A stretch of DNA of 64,000 nucleotides, taken from positions 62,001 to 126,000 of the forward strand of contig NZ_VIUE01000008.1 of NCBI RefSeq assembly GCF_007828215.1, in the 5' to 3' direction. Source of the stretch: Pseudomonas sp. SJZ074. GTDB taxonomy: Bacteria; Pseudomonadota; Gammaproteobacteria; Pseudomonadales; Pseudomonadaceae. The notes beneath the pieces are model-generated. The model was not told where the DNA came from and did not search any database. It was given only the letters and a program-made list of their open reading frames with translations. How positions within the stretch are numbered: position 1 is the first letter of the stretch; every line of letters starts with the position of its first letter. Below, piece by piece: positions 1 to 10,277 of the stretch. The position numbers were made by a program, and so were the translations under genes.

Positions 1-1283
<1,283 letters not shown>

Positions 1284-1286
1284 CCT

Positions 1287-2114
1287 ATGACCATGGACCG
1301 CTACGTTGTAATGGGCAACCCCATCGGCCACAGCAAGTCGCCGTTGATCCATCGTCTGTTTGCCGAACAGACCGGGCAGACACTGGACTACAGCACCCTT
1401 CTGGCTCCCCTGGATGATTTCGCCGGTTGCGCGCGGGAATTTTTCCGCGAGGGACGTGGGGCGAATGTCACCGTACCGTTCAAGGAGGACGCTTTCCGAT
1501 TGGCTGACAGCTTGACCGAACGGGCGCAGCGGGCCGGGGCGGTCAACACCTTGAGCAAGCTGGCCGACGGCAGCCTGTTGGGCGACAACACCGACGGTGC
1601 CGGGCTGGTGCGGGACCTGACCGTCAATGCCGGCTTCAGCCTCAAGGGTAGACGTATCCTGGTGCTGGGAGCTGGCGGCGCGGTGCGCGGCGCCCTGGAA
1701 CCATTGCTGGGCGAGGCACCGGCTTCGGTGATCATCGCCAACCGTACGGTGGAAAAAGCCGAGTTGCTGGCCGAGCTGTTCGCCGACCTGGGCCCGGTCT
1801 CGGCCAGTGGTTTCGATTGGCTGCGCGAGCCGGTGGACCTGATCATCAACGCCACGTCCGCGAGCCTGTCGGGGGATGTACCGCCGATTGCAGGCAGCCT
1901 GATCGAGCCCGGCAAGACAGTGTGCTACGACATGATGTATGGCAAGGAGCCTACTTCGTTCTGCCGCTGGGCCAGCGAGCAGGGCGCCGCGGTGGCGATG
2001 GATGGCCTGGGGATGCTGGCGGAACAGGCAGGCGAAGCGTTCTACCTGTGGCGCGGCGTGCGCCCGGACACCGCGCCGGTGCTGGCTGAGTTGCGTCGCC
2101 AGCTGGCGCTCTGA
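1287..2114 (+). CDS. aroE: shikimate dehydrogenase (NADP+)
   Basis: The protein (275 residues) reduces 3-dehydroshikimate to shikimate in aromatic amino acid synthesis. The shikimate-binding signature NPIGHSKSP is at the N-terminus, the catalytic lysine sits in [11 protein letters not shown], the substrate aspartate in [11 protein letters not shown], and the NADP loop is GAGGAVRGA, followed by NRT, which favours NADP. It starts directly after hemF, giving a hemF-aroE operon. A second ATG two codons later (1293) is an alternative start. Length is normal for the family. Confidence 0.95.
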   Translation: MTMDRYVVMGNPIGHSKSPLIHRLFAEQTGQTLDYSTLLAPLDDFAGCAREFFREGRGANVTVPFKEDAFRLADSLTERAQRAGAVNTLSKLADGSLLGDNTDGAGLVRDLTVNAGFSLKGRRILVLGAGGAVRGALEPLLGEAPASVIIANRTVEKAELLAELFADLGPVSASGFDWLREPVDLIINATSASLSGDVPPIAGSLIEPGKTVCYDMMYGKEPTSFCRWASEQGAAVAMDGLGMLAEQAGEAFYLWRGVRPDTAPVLAELRRQLAL

Positions 2115-2135
2115 CCATGTTTGGAGCGGACTATT

Positions 2136-2166
2136 GTGGCGACGTCTCGCTAAATCCCCTCGCCAC
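2136..2166. repeat. short GTGGCGA inverted repeat (REP-like)
   Basis: GTGGCGA at 2136-2142 is complementary to TCGCCAC at 2160-2166, with the CCCCTCGCCACAG core that recurs at 3811-3824 (one arm only), 7436-7463, 33706 and 37930-38061. It lies between the convergent aroE and sulP genes and could help terminate both transcripts, but no T-run follows. A degraded single copy (TGGCGAG C CTCGCCA) also lies at 16095-16109. Confidence 0.6.
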
Positions 2167-2187
2167 AGAGGAGCTCTGCGCTGCTTT

Positions 2188-3756
2188 TCAATCCTCGAAG
2201 TGAATCGGGCATCTCTGCGGCCCTTCAAGCTTCTTCAACTCCTCCACTACCTGCGGCCTGGCCCTGCGCAACGTCAGGCTGCGCCCCTGGGCGCCCAGGC
2301 GGCGGGCTTCCTGGTGCAGCATTTCCACTCCGGAATAATCGATGAAGTTGATCTGCTGGGCATCGATCACCACCCGTTGCCCTTGCAAGCGTTGCAGGCG
2401 CACTTGTAGGTAATGGCTGGCGCCGAAGAAGATCGAACCGCCAACCCGCAGGACTTCCGCCTCGCCTTCGTGGGCATGCTGCACCCGCGGCTGTGACGTG
2501 CGCTTGAGGTAGAAAAACAGCGACGCCAGCACCCCCGCGTAGATCGCGGTTTGCAGCTCCAGCAGCAAGGTCGCCAGGCAAGTCAGGCCCATCACCATGA
2601 ATTCTGAGCGGCTCACCCGGTACAACGCCCGGATGCCACGGTGATCCACCAGCCCCCAGGCGATCAGCAAGATGCTGCCGGCCATCGCCGGAATCGGGAT
2701 ATGCGAGATCAGTTTCGCACCGGCGACCGCAAACAAGGCCACCCACAAGGCGGAGAACACCCCGGCCAGGGGCGAACAGGCCCCCGCGTCGTAACTGAGG
2801 CCGGAACGGGTAAAGGACCCGGCCGACAGGGAGCCGGAGAAGAATCCGCCCACGATGTTGGAAAGCCCCTGCGCCCTGACCTCCTGGTTGGCATCGAGCA
2901 GTTGCCCGGAGCGCACCGATAACGAGCGGGCAATGGACAGGCTGGTGACCAGCCCGAGCATGCCCACCGCAACGGCGCCGGGAAGCAGGCGCAGGATCAG
3001 GTCGAGGTCCAATGGCAGCGCAGTGAACGGCGGCAGGCGCCCGGTAAAGGCGCTGACCAGCGCCACATGCCCGAACATGGCCGGCCACCACCAGACCACC
3101 AGACTGCTGATGACCAGGGTTATCAACAGGCTCGGCCAGCGCGGCAGCAGCCGCTTGAGTAGAACCCCCAGGGCCAGTGTCCCCAGCCCCAACAGCAACG
3201 AAGGTTTATCCACAGCCCCGAGGTGACTGAGCAACATCAGCAAGCCCTTCAAGGCCGTGGCCTCGTTCGGCAGATCGAGCCCCATGAGATTCGGCAACTG
3301 CCCCAGTGCGATCACCACCGCCGCGCCCAGGGTGAAGCCGAGCACCACCGAGTGCGAGACGAAGTTCACCAGCGCGCCGAAACGTAACAGGCCCAACAAC
3401 CATTGGAAAATGCCCGCCAGTACCGTCAGCAGCAGGATCAAGGTGATGTAGTCCTGCGTCGCGGGCACAGCCAGGGGACTGACGCTGGCGTACAGGACAA
3501 TGGAGATCGCTGCCGTAGGACCGCAGATCAGGTGCCATGACGAACCCCACAGGCAGGCAATCAGCACTGGCACGATGGCGGCGTACAAGCCGTACTCCGG
3601 GGGCAGACCGGCAATCAGGGCATAGGCGATGGACTGCGGCAACGCGAGAATCGCGCCGCTCAAACCCACGACCAGATCACGGCCGACGCTGGCCCGGGTC
3701 TGCCGGGGCAGCCAGCTCAGGAAAGGGAACAGTGAATGGCGAGTGGGGATTGCCAT
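2188..3756 (-). CDS. SulP-family anion permease with C-terminal STAS domain
   Basis: This 522-residue inner-membrane protein belongs to the SLC26/SulP family. The SulP signature region (PPEYGLYAAIVPVL, then GPTAAISIVLYAS) is near the N-terminus, about ten or more hydrophobic segments follow, and a cytosolic STAS domain occupies roughly the last 110 residues (VVIDAQQINFIDYSGVEML). SulP proteins usually carry sulfate or bicarbonate. Because the next genes on the same strand are choX and betC, import of choline sulfate or export of the sulfate released by BetC is a reasonable inference. It is separated from choX by 116 bp, so it may be the distal gene of that operon. Confidence 0.85.
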   Translation of the reverse strand: MAIPTRHSLFPFLSWLPRQTRASVGRDLVVGLSGAILALPQSIAYALIAGLPPEYGLYAAIVPVLIACLWGSSWHLICGPTAAISIVLYASVSPLAVPATQDYITLILLLTVLAGIFQWLLGLLRFGALVNFVSHSVVLGFTLGAAVVIALGQLPNLMGLDLPNEATALKGLLMLLSHLGAVDKPSLLLGLGTLALGVLLKRLLPRWPSLLITLVISSLVVWWWPAMFGHVALVSAFTGRLPPFTALPLDLDLILRLLPGAVAVGMLGLVTSLSIARSLSVRSGQLLDANQEVRAQGLSNIVGGFFSGSLSAGSFTRSGLSYDAGACSPLAGVFSALWVALFAVAGAKLISHIPIPAMAGSILLIAWGLVDHRGIRALYRVSRSEFMVMGLTCLATLLLELQTAIYAGVLASLFFYLKRTSQPRVQHAHEGEAEVLRVGGSIFFGASHYLQVRLQRLQGQRVVIDAQQINFIDYSGVEMLHQEARRLGAQGRSLTLRRARPQVVEELKKLEGPQRCPIHFED

Positions 3757-3872
3757 GGGGCCTCAATATGAGATTTTGCGGTCAGGGTATCAGGACAAGA
3801 CGCCTACCGATCCCCTCGCCACAGAAAGTGCTCCGCGCCACCGTCCAGGGTGTGCGCGGAGACCCAGGGTCA

Positions 3873-4793
3873 TCAGAGCTTGGCCTTCACCGCCGCCAAC
3901 GCCTCCTGGCCATCCACGGTCTTCACACCATCCAGCCACTTGTCCAACACCGCCGGATTGGCCTTGATCCAGGCCTTGGCCGCCTCGGCATTGCTGAGCT
4001 TCTTGTTCGCTACGTCGGCCATGATGCTGTTTTCCATTTCCTGGGTGAAGCTCAGGTTGGTCAATAACTTGCCCACGTTCGGACAGGCCTGTGCATAACC
4101 CTTGCGGGTCAGGGTATAGACGCTGCCCGTATCGCCGAAGTACTTCTCGCCGCCCTTGAGGTAGTGCATTTTCAGTTGCACGTTCATCGGATGCGGGGTC
4201 CAGCCGAGGAAGGTCACGAATTTCTGTTTCTTCACCGCCCGGGACACTTCCGCCAGCATCGCCTGCTCGCTGGACTCCACCAGTTTCCAGTCGCCCATAC
4301 CGAAATCATTGGTCTTGATGATTTCCTTCAGGGAGAGGTTCGCCGGCGCGCCGGAACCGATGCCGTAGATTTTCTTCTCGAACTTGTCGGCGAATTTGTT
4401 CAAGTCGGCAAAGTTATGCACACCGGCGTCCCAGACGTAGTCCGGGACAGCCAGGGTGAACTCGGTGCCGTCCAGGTTCTTGGCCAATTGGGTGACATCC
4501 CCGTTCGCCACGAATTTGTCATAGAACCCCTGCTGCGCCGGCATCCAGTTGCCCAGGAATACATCGACCTGGCCATCCTTGAGGCCGCCGAACGTGATCG
4601 GCACCGCAAGCGTGTCGACCTTGGGCTTGTAGCCCATGCCTTCCAACAGGAAACCGGTGATGGCATTGGTCGCCGCGATATCGCTCCAACCCGGGTCAGC
4701 CATCTTTACCATCTCGCAGCTCTGCTCGGCCCACGCCGAGGCACTGCTCAACGCCAACAGCCCAGCGGCCAGTACTGTGGATAACTTTTGCAT
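3873..4793 (-). CDS. choX: choline/betaine ABC transporter periplasmic binding protein
   Basis: This is a 306-residue OpuAC-type solute-binding protein. A signal peptide (MQKLSTVLAAGLLALSSASAWA) precedes the mature start EQSCEMVKMADPGW, and the C-terminal half keeps the family pattern WTPHPMN. These proteins bind choline or related quaternary amines in the periplasm. The ATG at 4793 is supported by the signal peptide and by AAGGGGAAGC upstream; an in-frame extension to 4901 overlaps betC and is unlikely. It starts 19 bp after the betC stop, so betC-choX form an operon. No permease or ATPase is adjacent, so it probably uses components encoded elsewhere. Confidence 0.88.
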   Translation of the reverse strand: MQKLSTVLAAGLLALSSASAWAEQSCEMVKMADPGWSDIAATNAITGFLLEGMGYKPKVDTLAVPITFGGLKDGQVDVFLGNWMPAQQGFYDKFVANGDVTQLAKNLDGTEFTLAVPDYVWDAGVHNFADLNKFADKFEKKIYGIGSGAPANLSLKEIIKTNDFGMGDWKLVESSEQAMLAEVSRAVKKQKFVTFLGWTPHPMNVQLKMHYLKGGEKYFGDTGSVYTLTRKGYAQACPNVGKLLTNLSFTQEMENSIMADVANKKLSNAEAAKAWIKANPAVLDKWLDGVKTVDGQEALAAVKAKL

Positions 4794-4812
4794 GTGCTTC
4801 CCCTTACGTTCG

Positions 4813-6327
4813 TTATTGGTTTTGGCAGGGTTGTGGATAACGGGCCTTGCGCTCCAGATCGTCGAGATCGATGTGATTGCGCATGTATTGCTGACTGGCA
4901 TCCACCAGCGGCTGGTGATCCCAGCTCTTGAGTTTGCCCAGGGTCAGTGCCTGGGCGACGAAACGACGGCGACGCTGGCTGGCGAGCACCTGTCGATGAA
5001 TGGTCGGAATGTCCCACTTGGCCCTGGCTTCGAGGAGAAACTCGGCGAACAGGGTCTGATGCTCCGGTGACTGGCTGAGATCTTCCAGTTCCTTGGGGTC
5101 GTTACGTACATCAAACAGCAGGCACGGATCATCTTCGCTGTAGATGAATTTCCATTGGCCGCGGCGAATCATCATCAACGGGCTGATGGTGCCCTCGGCC
5201 ATGTATTCACCAAAGACCTCATCGTGCCCGCCCTGCCCTTGCAGATGCGGCACCAGCGAGCGGCCGTCCAGCGGCAAACCAGGCTCCAGCGTGCCGCCGG
5301 CCAATTCCACCAGGGTAGGCAACAAGTCGGCGGTGGACACCGCCGCGCTGACCCGGCCGCTGGCGAATTGACCCGGAGCGCTGACCAGCAGCGGCACCCG
5401 TGCGGACATCTCGAACCAGTGCATTTTGTACCAGAGCCCTTTTTCACCGAGCATGTCGCCATGATCACCGGAGAACACAATGATCGTGTCCTCCATCAAG
5501 CCGGTGTCCTCAAGGGTCTGCAGTAGCTTGCCAACATTGCTATCGATATAGCTGCACGCGCCAAAATAGGCACGGCGCGCGTCGCGGATCTTATCCACAG
5601 GCAATGGCTTGTCCCACAGATCATAGACCTTCAACAGACGCTGGGAGTGAGGGTCGAGCTCGGTCTGCGCTGGCGTTTGCGGCAGCGGGATGTCGTTGTC
5701 GTCATACAGATCCCAGAAAGCCTTGGGAATCGTGTACGGGTCGTGTGGGTGAGTCATCGACACGGTCAGGCAGAACGGTTGGTCACCGTCCTCGCGGATG
5801 TGGTCGAACAGGTACTGCTGAGCCTTGAACACCACTTCCTCATCGAAATCCAACTGATTGGTACGCACACAAGGCCCGGCCTGCAGCACCGACGACATGT
5901 TGTGGTACCAGCTCGGCCGCACGTCCGGCTCATCCCAGTTCACGGCCCAGCCATAGTCGGCCGGGTAAATGTCACTGGTCAGGCGCTCTTCGTAGCCGTG
6001 CAGCTGGTCCGGCCCACAGAAGTGCATCTTGCCGGAGAGCGCCGTGCGGTAGCCGAGGCGCCGCAGGTAATGGGCGTACGTCGGGACGTCGGCCGGAAAA
6101 TCCGCGGCGTTGTCATAGGCGCCGATCTTGCTGGGCAATTGGCCGCTCACCAGGGTAAAGCGCGACGGCGCACACAGCGGGCTGTTGCAATACGCGGCGT
6201 CGAACACCACGCCCTGGTCGGCCAGGCGCGACAGATTCGGCAGCTTGATCGGCGAAGGACCGTAGATCGGCAACATTGGCGCGGCCATCTGATCGGCCAT
6301 GATGAAAAGAATATTCTTGCGCTTCAT
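4813..6327 (-). CDS. betC: choline-sulfatase
   Basis: The 504-residue enzyme hydrolyses choline-O-sulfate to choline and sulfate, feeding glycine betaine synthesis and sulfur supply. It begins with the sulfatase metal-binding strand ILFIMADQM and carries the signature CAPSR at residues 52-56, where the cysteine is expected to be converted to formylglycine. GDHGDMLGEKGLWYK supplies the second metal-site motif. I prefer MKRKNILF (6327) over the upstream ATG at 6345 because known BetC proteins start there, though neither has a strong ribosome site. It is divergent from the LysR gene at 6442 and followed by choX. No signal peptide is seen, consistent with a cytoplasmic enzyme. Confidence 0.92.
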   Translation of the reverse strand: MKRKNILFIMADQMAAPMLPIYGPSPIKLPNLSRLADQGVVFDAAYCNSPLCAPSRFTLVSGQLPSKIGAYDNAADFPADVPTYAHYLRRLGYRTALSGKMHFCGPDQLHGYEERLTSDIYPADYGWAVNWDEPDVRPSWYHNMSSVLQAGPCVRTNQLDFDEEVVFKAQQYLFDHIREDGDQPFCLTVSMTHPHDPYTIPKAFWDLYDDNDIPLPQTPAQTELDPHSQRLLKVYDLWDKPLPVDKIRDARRAYFGACSYIDSNVGKLLQTLEDTGLMEDTIIVFSGDHGDMLGEKGLWYKMHWFEMSARVPLLVSAPGQFASGRVSAAVSTADLLPTLVELAGGTLEPGLPLDGRSLVPHLQGQGGHDEVFGEYMAEGTISPLMMIRRGQWKFIYSEDDPCLLFDVRNDPKELEDLSQSPEHQTLFAEFLLEARAKWDIPTIHRQVLASQRRRRFVAQALTLGKLKSWDHQPLVDASQQYMRNHIDLDDLERKARYPQPCQNQ

Positions 6328-6377
6328 GTAATCGCGGCATTCCATAGTGAGCGGTTATGCGAAATTGCTGCGATTGA

Positions 6378-6413
6378 GCATGTTCCCCCAAACTATTGGG
6401 GTAAAGCCCATGC
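6378..6413. promoter_or_regulatory. nested inverted repeats in the betC/LysR divergent promoter region
   Basis: CCCCAA-ACTA-TTGGGG (6386-6401) lies inside a second pair GCATG (6378-6382) and CATGC (6409-6413), all centred on the same dyad. It is the only strong symmetric element in the 114 bp between the divergent betC and LysR starts, so it is the best candidate for the regulator's operator. LysR sites usually show a T-N11-A dyad; binding here is inferred. Confidence 0.5.
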
Positions 6414-6441
6414 AAGATAATGACTAGGATAAGCACAGCTT

Positions 6442-7392
6442 ATGTATGACGCCTTGGGTGACCTGTCCCTGGATCTGTTTCGAGCCTTCGAAGCAGCGGC
6501 CAGGCAACGAAGCTTTACGGCAGCGGCGATTGAGCTGGGCACCACGCAACCGGCCATCAGCCAGCAGATCAAACGCCTGGAGGAGCAGCTCGGCACGCGG
6601 TTGTTCGATCGCATTTACCGCGGCATCGAACTGACCGAGGCAGGGACCACCCTCTTCGAACAAGTCCAGGCCGGATTGCAGAACATCGACGCAGGCGTGA
6701 GCGCGATCACTGCGCAACACCAGCATGAGGTGTTGCAGGTCGCCACCGATTTCGCTTTCGCTGCCTACTGGTTGATGCCGCGCCTGCATCGTTTTCACGC
6801 CGCCAACCCGCAAGTGGACGTCAGCCTGGTGACCAGCGAGCGCAACCACAACATGTTGCGCACCGATATCGACGTTGCCGTGCTGTTCGGCGACGGTCGC
6901 TTCAAACAGGGCGAAGGTCGCTGGCTGTTCAGCGAAGAAGTCTTTCCGGTGTGCAGCCCGTTGCTGCTCAAGGAACGTCCCCTGCCCTTGCCCGCCCAGG
7001 CCTTGTCGGAGTTCCCGCTCCTGCACTTGCGTGGCGGCAACAGCAGCCACTGGTTCGATTGGAATGGCGTCTTCCGCGAACTGGGCATCACCTCGCCTCC
7101 GGCACCGGGGCAACTGCGTTTCGACAACTACACCTTGCTGATCCAGGCGGCTATTGGCGGCCAGGGGGTTGCCATCGGCTGGCGTCACCTTGTGGATAAC
7201 TTGTTGGCCCAGGGCCTGCTCTGTCGTCCAATCGCCGAGACGGTGCTGTCGCGCCTGGGGTATTACGTGGTCCTGCCCCAGCGTAAACGGCGCGGGGCAT
7301 TGATCCGGCAGTTTGTGGACTGGCTGATGGAGGAACAGGCCAACAGCGGTGAGTCGCTCACGGGGTTGCCGTTGCCGTCCATTGCTGTTTGA
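6442..7392 (+). CDS. betR: LysR-family regulator of choline-sulfate genes
   Basis: This 316-residue protein has an N-terminal LysR helix-turn-helix (about residues 8-67: FRAFEAAARQRSFTAAAIEL, then TQPAISQQIKRLE) and a C-terminal periplasmic-binding-like effector domain resembling the GcvA branch. It is transcribed divergently from betC with 114 bp between them, the standard layout for a LysR activator of the neighbouring operon, so choline sulfate or choline is the likely effector. The name betR follows usage in pseudomonads for the regulator beside choline sulfatase; the effector itself cannot be read from the sequence. Confidence 0.85.
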   Translation: MYDALGDLSLDLFRAFEAAARQRSFTAAAIELGTTQPAISQQIKRLEEQLGTRLFDRIYRGIELTEAGTTLFEQVQAGLQNIDAGVSAITAQHQHEVLQVATDFAFAAYWLMPRLHRFHAANPQVDVSLVTSERNHNMLRTDIDVAVLFGDGRFKQGEGRWLFSEEVFPVCSPLLLKERPLPLPAQALSEFPLLHLRGGNSSHWFDWNGVFRELGITSPPAPGQLRFDNYTLLIQAAIGGQGVAIGWRHLVDNLLAQGLLCRPIAETVLSRLGYYVVLPQRKRRGALIRQFVDWLMEEQANSGESLTGLPLPSIAV

Positions 7393-7435
7393 GATTTGCG
7401 GGGAAAGGCACTTTCATAATCAAAGAAAAACCATT

Positions 7436-7463
7436 GTGGCGAGGAGGTTTATCCCCTCGCCAC
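7436..7463. repeat. GTGGCGAGG inverted repeat (REP-like)
   Basis: GTGGCGAGG at 7436-7444 pairs with CCTCGCCAC at 7455-7463, a compact copy of the GTGGCGAGGGGATTTATCCC family. It sits between the convergent LysR gene and the NAD(P)-binding protein gene and could slow both transcripts; there is no T-run. Confidence 0.65.
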
Positions 7464-7496
7464 CATAGAGATTCTTGCCGCAAAGTTATGTGGTCG

Positions 7497-8156
7497 TCAG
7501 GTAGCGGCTACGAAACTCACATGCTGGCCCACATGCAGGTTCAAGCGCAGCTCATCGGCAATGCCGACCGCCACCCGGTTGAGCCGTTCCAGGGATTCGG
7601 CCATACCCGGTTCCAGACTGGTGCTGACCTGGGTGAAATGCTCGATGCTCAACCCGGCAACAGCATAAGGCGAGTTGACGAGGGTCCATTGCAATGTGCT
7701 GTTGCGCAGAGCATCAAGGATTTCCTCGGCGGCATGATGCTGCAAGTCGTCGTCGCCCTCTTCCTCGTCAAGTACGGCGAAATCCCCTACCAGAAACAGT
7801 CGGGTAATGTTCACCACCTGCATGCCGGCGATCAACGCATCCACCGCCAGGACCTGCTCCACCGGGCCTGGAATCAACGTGCGTTCCACGTGCTCGCTGT
7901 TCATCGGCAGCCCCGGCGCGTTCAGCAGACACACCACCGCATCGGCACCGGCGACGCTTTGCTTGACCCGCTCGGGGTCATAGAGGTCCCCCGTCTTGGT
8001 CCGCAGGCCCGGACGCGGCGCCAAGGCCGTGAGATCATCGAGAACGGCAATGACTTCATGCTGGCGTCGCAGCATCTCAGCCATCAACGCACTGCCGAGG
8101 CTGCTCATGGCACCATAGAGCACCATTTTGATCACCGGGGTTTCGGCGTTTTTCAT
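7497..8156 (-). CDS. NAD(P)-binding Rossmann protein (atypical short-chain/NmrA-like)
   Basis: The 219-residue protein begins with a beta strand and a glycine loop (KMVLYGAMSSLGSALMAEML) followed by HEVIAVLDD, the pattern of NAD(P)H-binding proteins of the YwnB/NmrA type. No conserved Tyr-x-x-x-Lys catalytic pair is obvious, so it may be a redox sensor or a reductase of unknown substrate. I chose MKNAETP (8156) because AAGGGAAAAA lies just upstream; a longer reading to 8231 would overlap the divergent gene at 8231. Close relatives often lie beside a LysR or MarR regulator, but none is adjacent on this strand. Confidence 0.7.
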   Translation of the reverse strand: MKNAETPVIKMVLYGAMSSLGSALMAEMLRRQHEVIAVLDDLTALAPRPGLRTKTGDLYDPERVKQSVAGADAVVCLLNAPGLPMNSEHVERTLIPGPVEQVLAVDALIAGMQVVNITRLFLVGDFAVLDEEEGDDDLQHHAAEEILDALRNSTLQWTLVNSPYAVAGLSIEHFTQVSTSLEPGMAESLERLNRVAVGIADELRLNLHVGQHVSFVAAT

Positions 8157-8230
8157 GGCTGTTTTTCCCTTTTTTACCGCGTATAAGGCTCTGACCTGCG
8201 GGAAACGGCGAGGGTTCGCAAGGAGTGACA

Positions 8231-8557
8231 ATGCAACGGATCAAGGGTTACCACGCCCATGTTTACTTCGATGCCAGCACCATCGACCAGGCACGGGCAT
8301 TGTGTGAGGAAGCGTCGCGCCTGTTTCCGCTGGAAATGGGCCGTGTCCATGAGCGCCCGGTCGGCCCCCATCCGGACTGGAGCTGCCAGCTGTCGTTCGA
8401 TCCGCAATACATCGGCGTGGTGCTGCCGTGGCTGGCGCTCTATCGCAAAGGGCTGGTGATCTTTCTCCATCCGAACACCGGCGATGAACTGGTAGACCAC
8501 ACCGACCATGCGATCTGGATGGGAGCGATGCGGCAGTTGGATCTTTCGGTGTTTTGA
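8231..8557 (+). CDS. DOPA 4,5-dioxygenase family protein
   Basis: A 108-residue protein that matches the DOPA-dioxygenase (aromatic ring-cleavage) family over its length: YHAHVYFDAS near the start, GRVHERPVGPHPDWSCQLSF in the middle, LVIFLHPNTGDELVDHTDHA near the end. The conserved histidines in HAH, HPD, HP and HTDHA are the expected metal ligands. The ATG at 8231 has AAGGAGTGACA upstream. Fungal and plant relatives cleave DOPA; the bacterial substrate is not known. It is divergent from the NAD(P)-binding gene, with 74 bp between starts. Confidence 0.8.
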   Translation: MQRIKGYHAHVYFDASTIDQARALCEEASRLFPLEMGRVHERPVGPHPDWSCQLSFDPQYIGVVLPWLALYRKGLVIFLHPNTGDELVDHTDHAIWMGAMRQLDLSVF

Positions 8558-8577
8558 GTATTGCCGGTAGCTCAGTG

Positions 8578-9084
8578 TCAGTGAATCAGCTTCAGCTCAC
8601 GCGCTTTGTCATCGTTGATGACACTAACGGAGCCCGGCTTGAGGCCCATGGTTTTAACCAGTGAATTCATTTCCTTGGCCAGAGCGCTTTGAAGAGGCGG
8701 CAACCAATCTTTGCGAAATCCATTAATGACGAGTATGCACTTGAATGTGCAGGCACCCAGATCCAGACGCAGGAAGCGAGCAGGCAACAGCTCGGCCGCT
8801 TGTTGATGGCGCCTCAAGCAAGAGGCCAAAGTCAACTGGACGGAATTAGTCAGTTTTTGCCGTATTTCTTCAATGTAATTAGCGAAGCTCTTGGGTGCGC
8901 TTGACTTGGCTTCAATGACCCAAACTTCTTCTGACCCATTCACGCCGGGCCGAATGAGTACGAACTCGGCAATCATCAGCCCCTGGCCTAAATCCTTATA
9001 GAGGGGACTCTTCTCTATCGGAAAAATCTCATCTTCGGCATAGGGGCCAAAGCTCATACCTGATTCAACGAAGGAAATACTCAT
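8578..9084 (-). CDS. nuclease-like partner protein of the upstream ATPase
   Basis: I do not recognise a named family for this 168-residue protein. It contains E40 in AEFVLIRP followed by a strand with VWVIEAKSSAP (E58, K60). That spacing resembles the metal-binding core of PD-(D/E)XK nucleases, with glutamate in the first acidic position. The rest is mixed alpha/beta with no membrane segment or signal. Its ATG overlaps the stop of the ATPase gene by 4 bp, so translation is coupled and the two products probably act together. A DNA- or RNA-cleaving effector of a defence-like module is the simplest inference, but activity is not shown by sequence alone. Confidence 0.6.
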   Translation of the reverse strand: MSISFVESGMSFGPYAEDEIFPIEKSPLYKDLGQGLMIAEFVLIRPGVNGSEEVWVIEAKSSAPKSFANYIEEIRQKLTNSVQLTLASCLRRHQQAAELLPARFLRLDLGACTFKCILVINGFRKDWLPPLQSALAKEMNSLVKTMGLKPGSVSVINDDKARELKLIH

Positions 9085-10094
9085 CCCAGAGCCAACTCCA
9101 CTTCCTCTTCATAAAGCCGGATAGACTCGTCAATGATCGGGTTATCAGGCATTCCCGATAAAAGATCATTCGCCACCCAATGATCCTTGATGAAGGACAG
9201 CACTGGTACCGGCATCTGCTGTTTTTGCGCCGCCACGTACAACGCTTTCACAACAAAGTACGAATGGCTGGCAATGAAGAACTGAATACCGCTGGCTGCG
9301 AGCGATACGATGATCTCGATCAGCCGAGAGATAGCAACGGGATGCAGAGCCGATTCCGGTTCATCGATAAAGACAACCGAATCCTTGGAGAGGTAACGAT
9401 TACCCAGCAAGGTGTCCAGGATCGCGATTTTTTTCACACCTTCAGCGGTCGCGCCTATCGGGAATTTCTGGTTGCCCTTCTTGAACTGCCAGCGGCTGGT
9501 CTTGCTGTCGAATTCAACCTTGCCATCGAACATGTCCTCCAGACTTTCTCTGGCTTTTGCAAAGTGTGCGTGATTTTTTCCCTTGGTCGGAGTGATGCGC
9601 AGTGCCCGGGCTAAATCGTAGTAGGTGTCGTCAAAGCCGAATTCCTTATCTACGTCACGACTTTTCAAAATGATGCTTTGAAGAGAAAGCACTTCCTTGG
9701 GCGGCAGGAAAATGGAGTTGCTCTCCCTCGGGGGAACATGATTTTCCAGGGAAGCTATATTTTTGGTGGTATCCCTGCCGAAGCTGTAACGAAACTCCCT
9801 GGAGTCAACCATGACCCTGGATGACAGCGGGCCGTCGGAATTTTTTGTCACCAAGTCGCCAATCTTGTCCGCCTGGAAAGTCCAATAGAGCTTATCAGCC
9901 AATATTTCGGCAGCTGAACGCTGATCATTTCCGCGCTGATATTCCTCAAGCGTCCGCATGCTGCAATACAGGGACTTGAGCAAAAATGTCTTGCCGCTGC
10001 TGTTGGCGCCAATGATCAAGTTGATGTTTGAAAGCTTGCCCCAACGAATGTGCCGCAGCGGACCGAAATTATCTAATTCAACACTGTTGAGCAT
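9081..10094 (-). CDS. AAA/ABC-type ATPase (RecF/OLD-like, AAA_15/AAA_21 group)
   Basis: This 337-residue cytosolic ATPase starts with the SMC/RecF-like strand VELDNFGPLRHIRWG and a Walker A at residues 29-36 (GANSSGKT). The Walker B is VVFIDEPESALHP and the switch histidine lies in FFIASHSYFVVKAL, both near residues 240-290. There is no long coiled coil or TOPRIM domain, so it is shorter than OLD nucleases. GGAG lies upstream of the ATG at 10094. It overlaps the nuclease-like gene by 4 bp. Such ATPase/effector pairs are common in anti-phage loci; that role is inferred. The pair is flanked by unrelated metabolic genes, which fits an insertion. Confidence 0.8.
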   Translation of the reverse strand: MLNSVELDNFGPLRHIRWGKLSNINLIIGANSSGKTFLLKSLYCSMRTLEEYQRGNDQRSAAEILADKLYWTFQADKIGDLVTKNSDGPLSSRVMVDSREFRYSFGRDTTKNIASLENHVPPRESNSIFLPPKEVLSLQSIILKSRDVDKEFGFDDTYYDLARALRITPTKGKNHAHFAKARESLEDMFDGKVEFDSKTSRWQFKKGNQKFPIGATAEGVKKIAILDTLLGNRYLSKDSVVFIDEPESALHPVAISRLIEIIVSLAASGIQFFIASHSYFVVKALYVAAQKQQMPVPVLSFIKDHWVANDLLSGMPDNPIIDESIRLYEEEVELALG

Positions 10095-10277
10095 TGGCTG
10101 GAGCTCCGTTTAAACCTTGCAGTTGGCGGCAAGCCTACCATTACGATTCCTGTGGATACAGCGAGCAACGAGCCCCCACGTCAAGATCGGAAATGACCGA
10201 CAACACACCTTCAGAGTCGGGTATCTGAGTGAAGGATAGATATCTGCCCTCTGTCAGACCTTTCCATTCGCGAAAGC

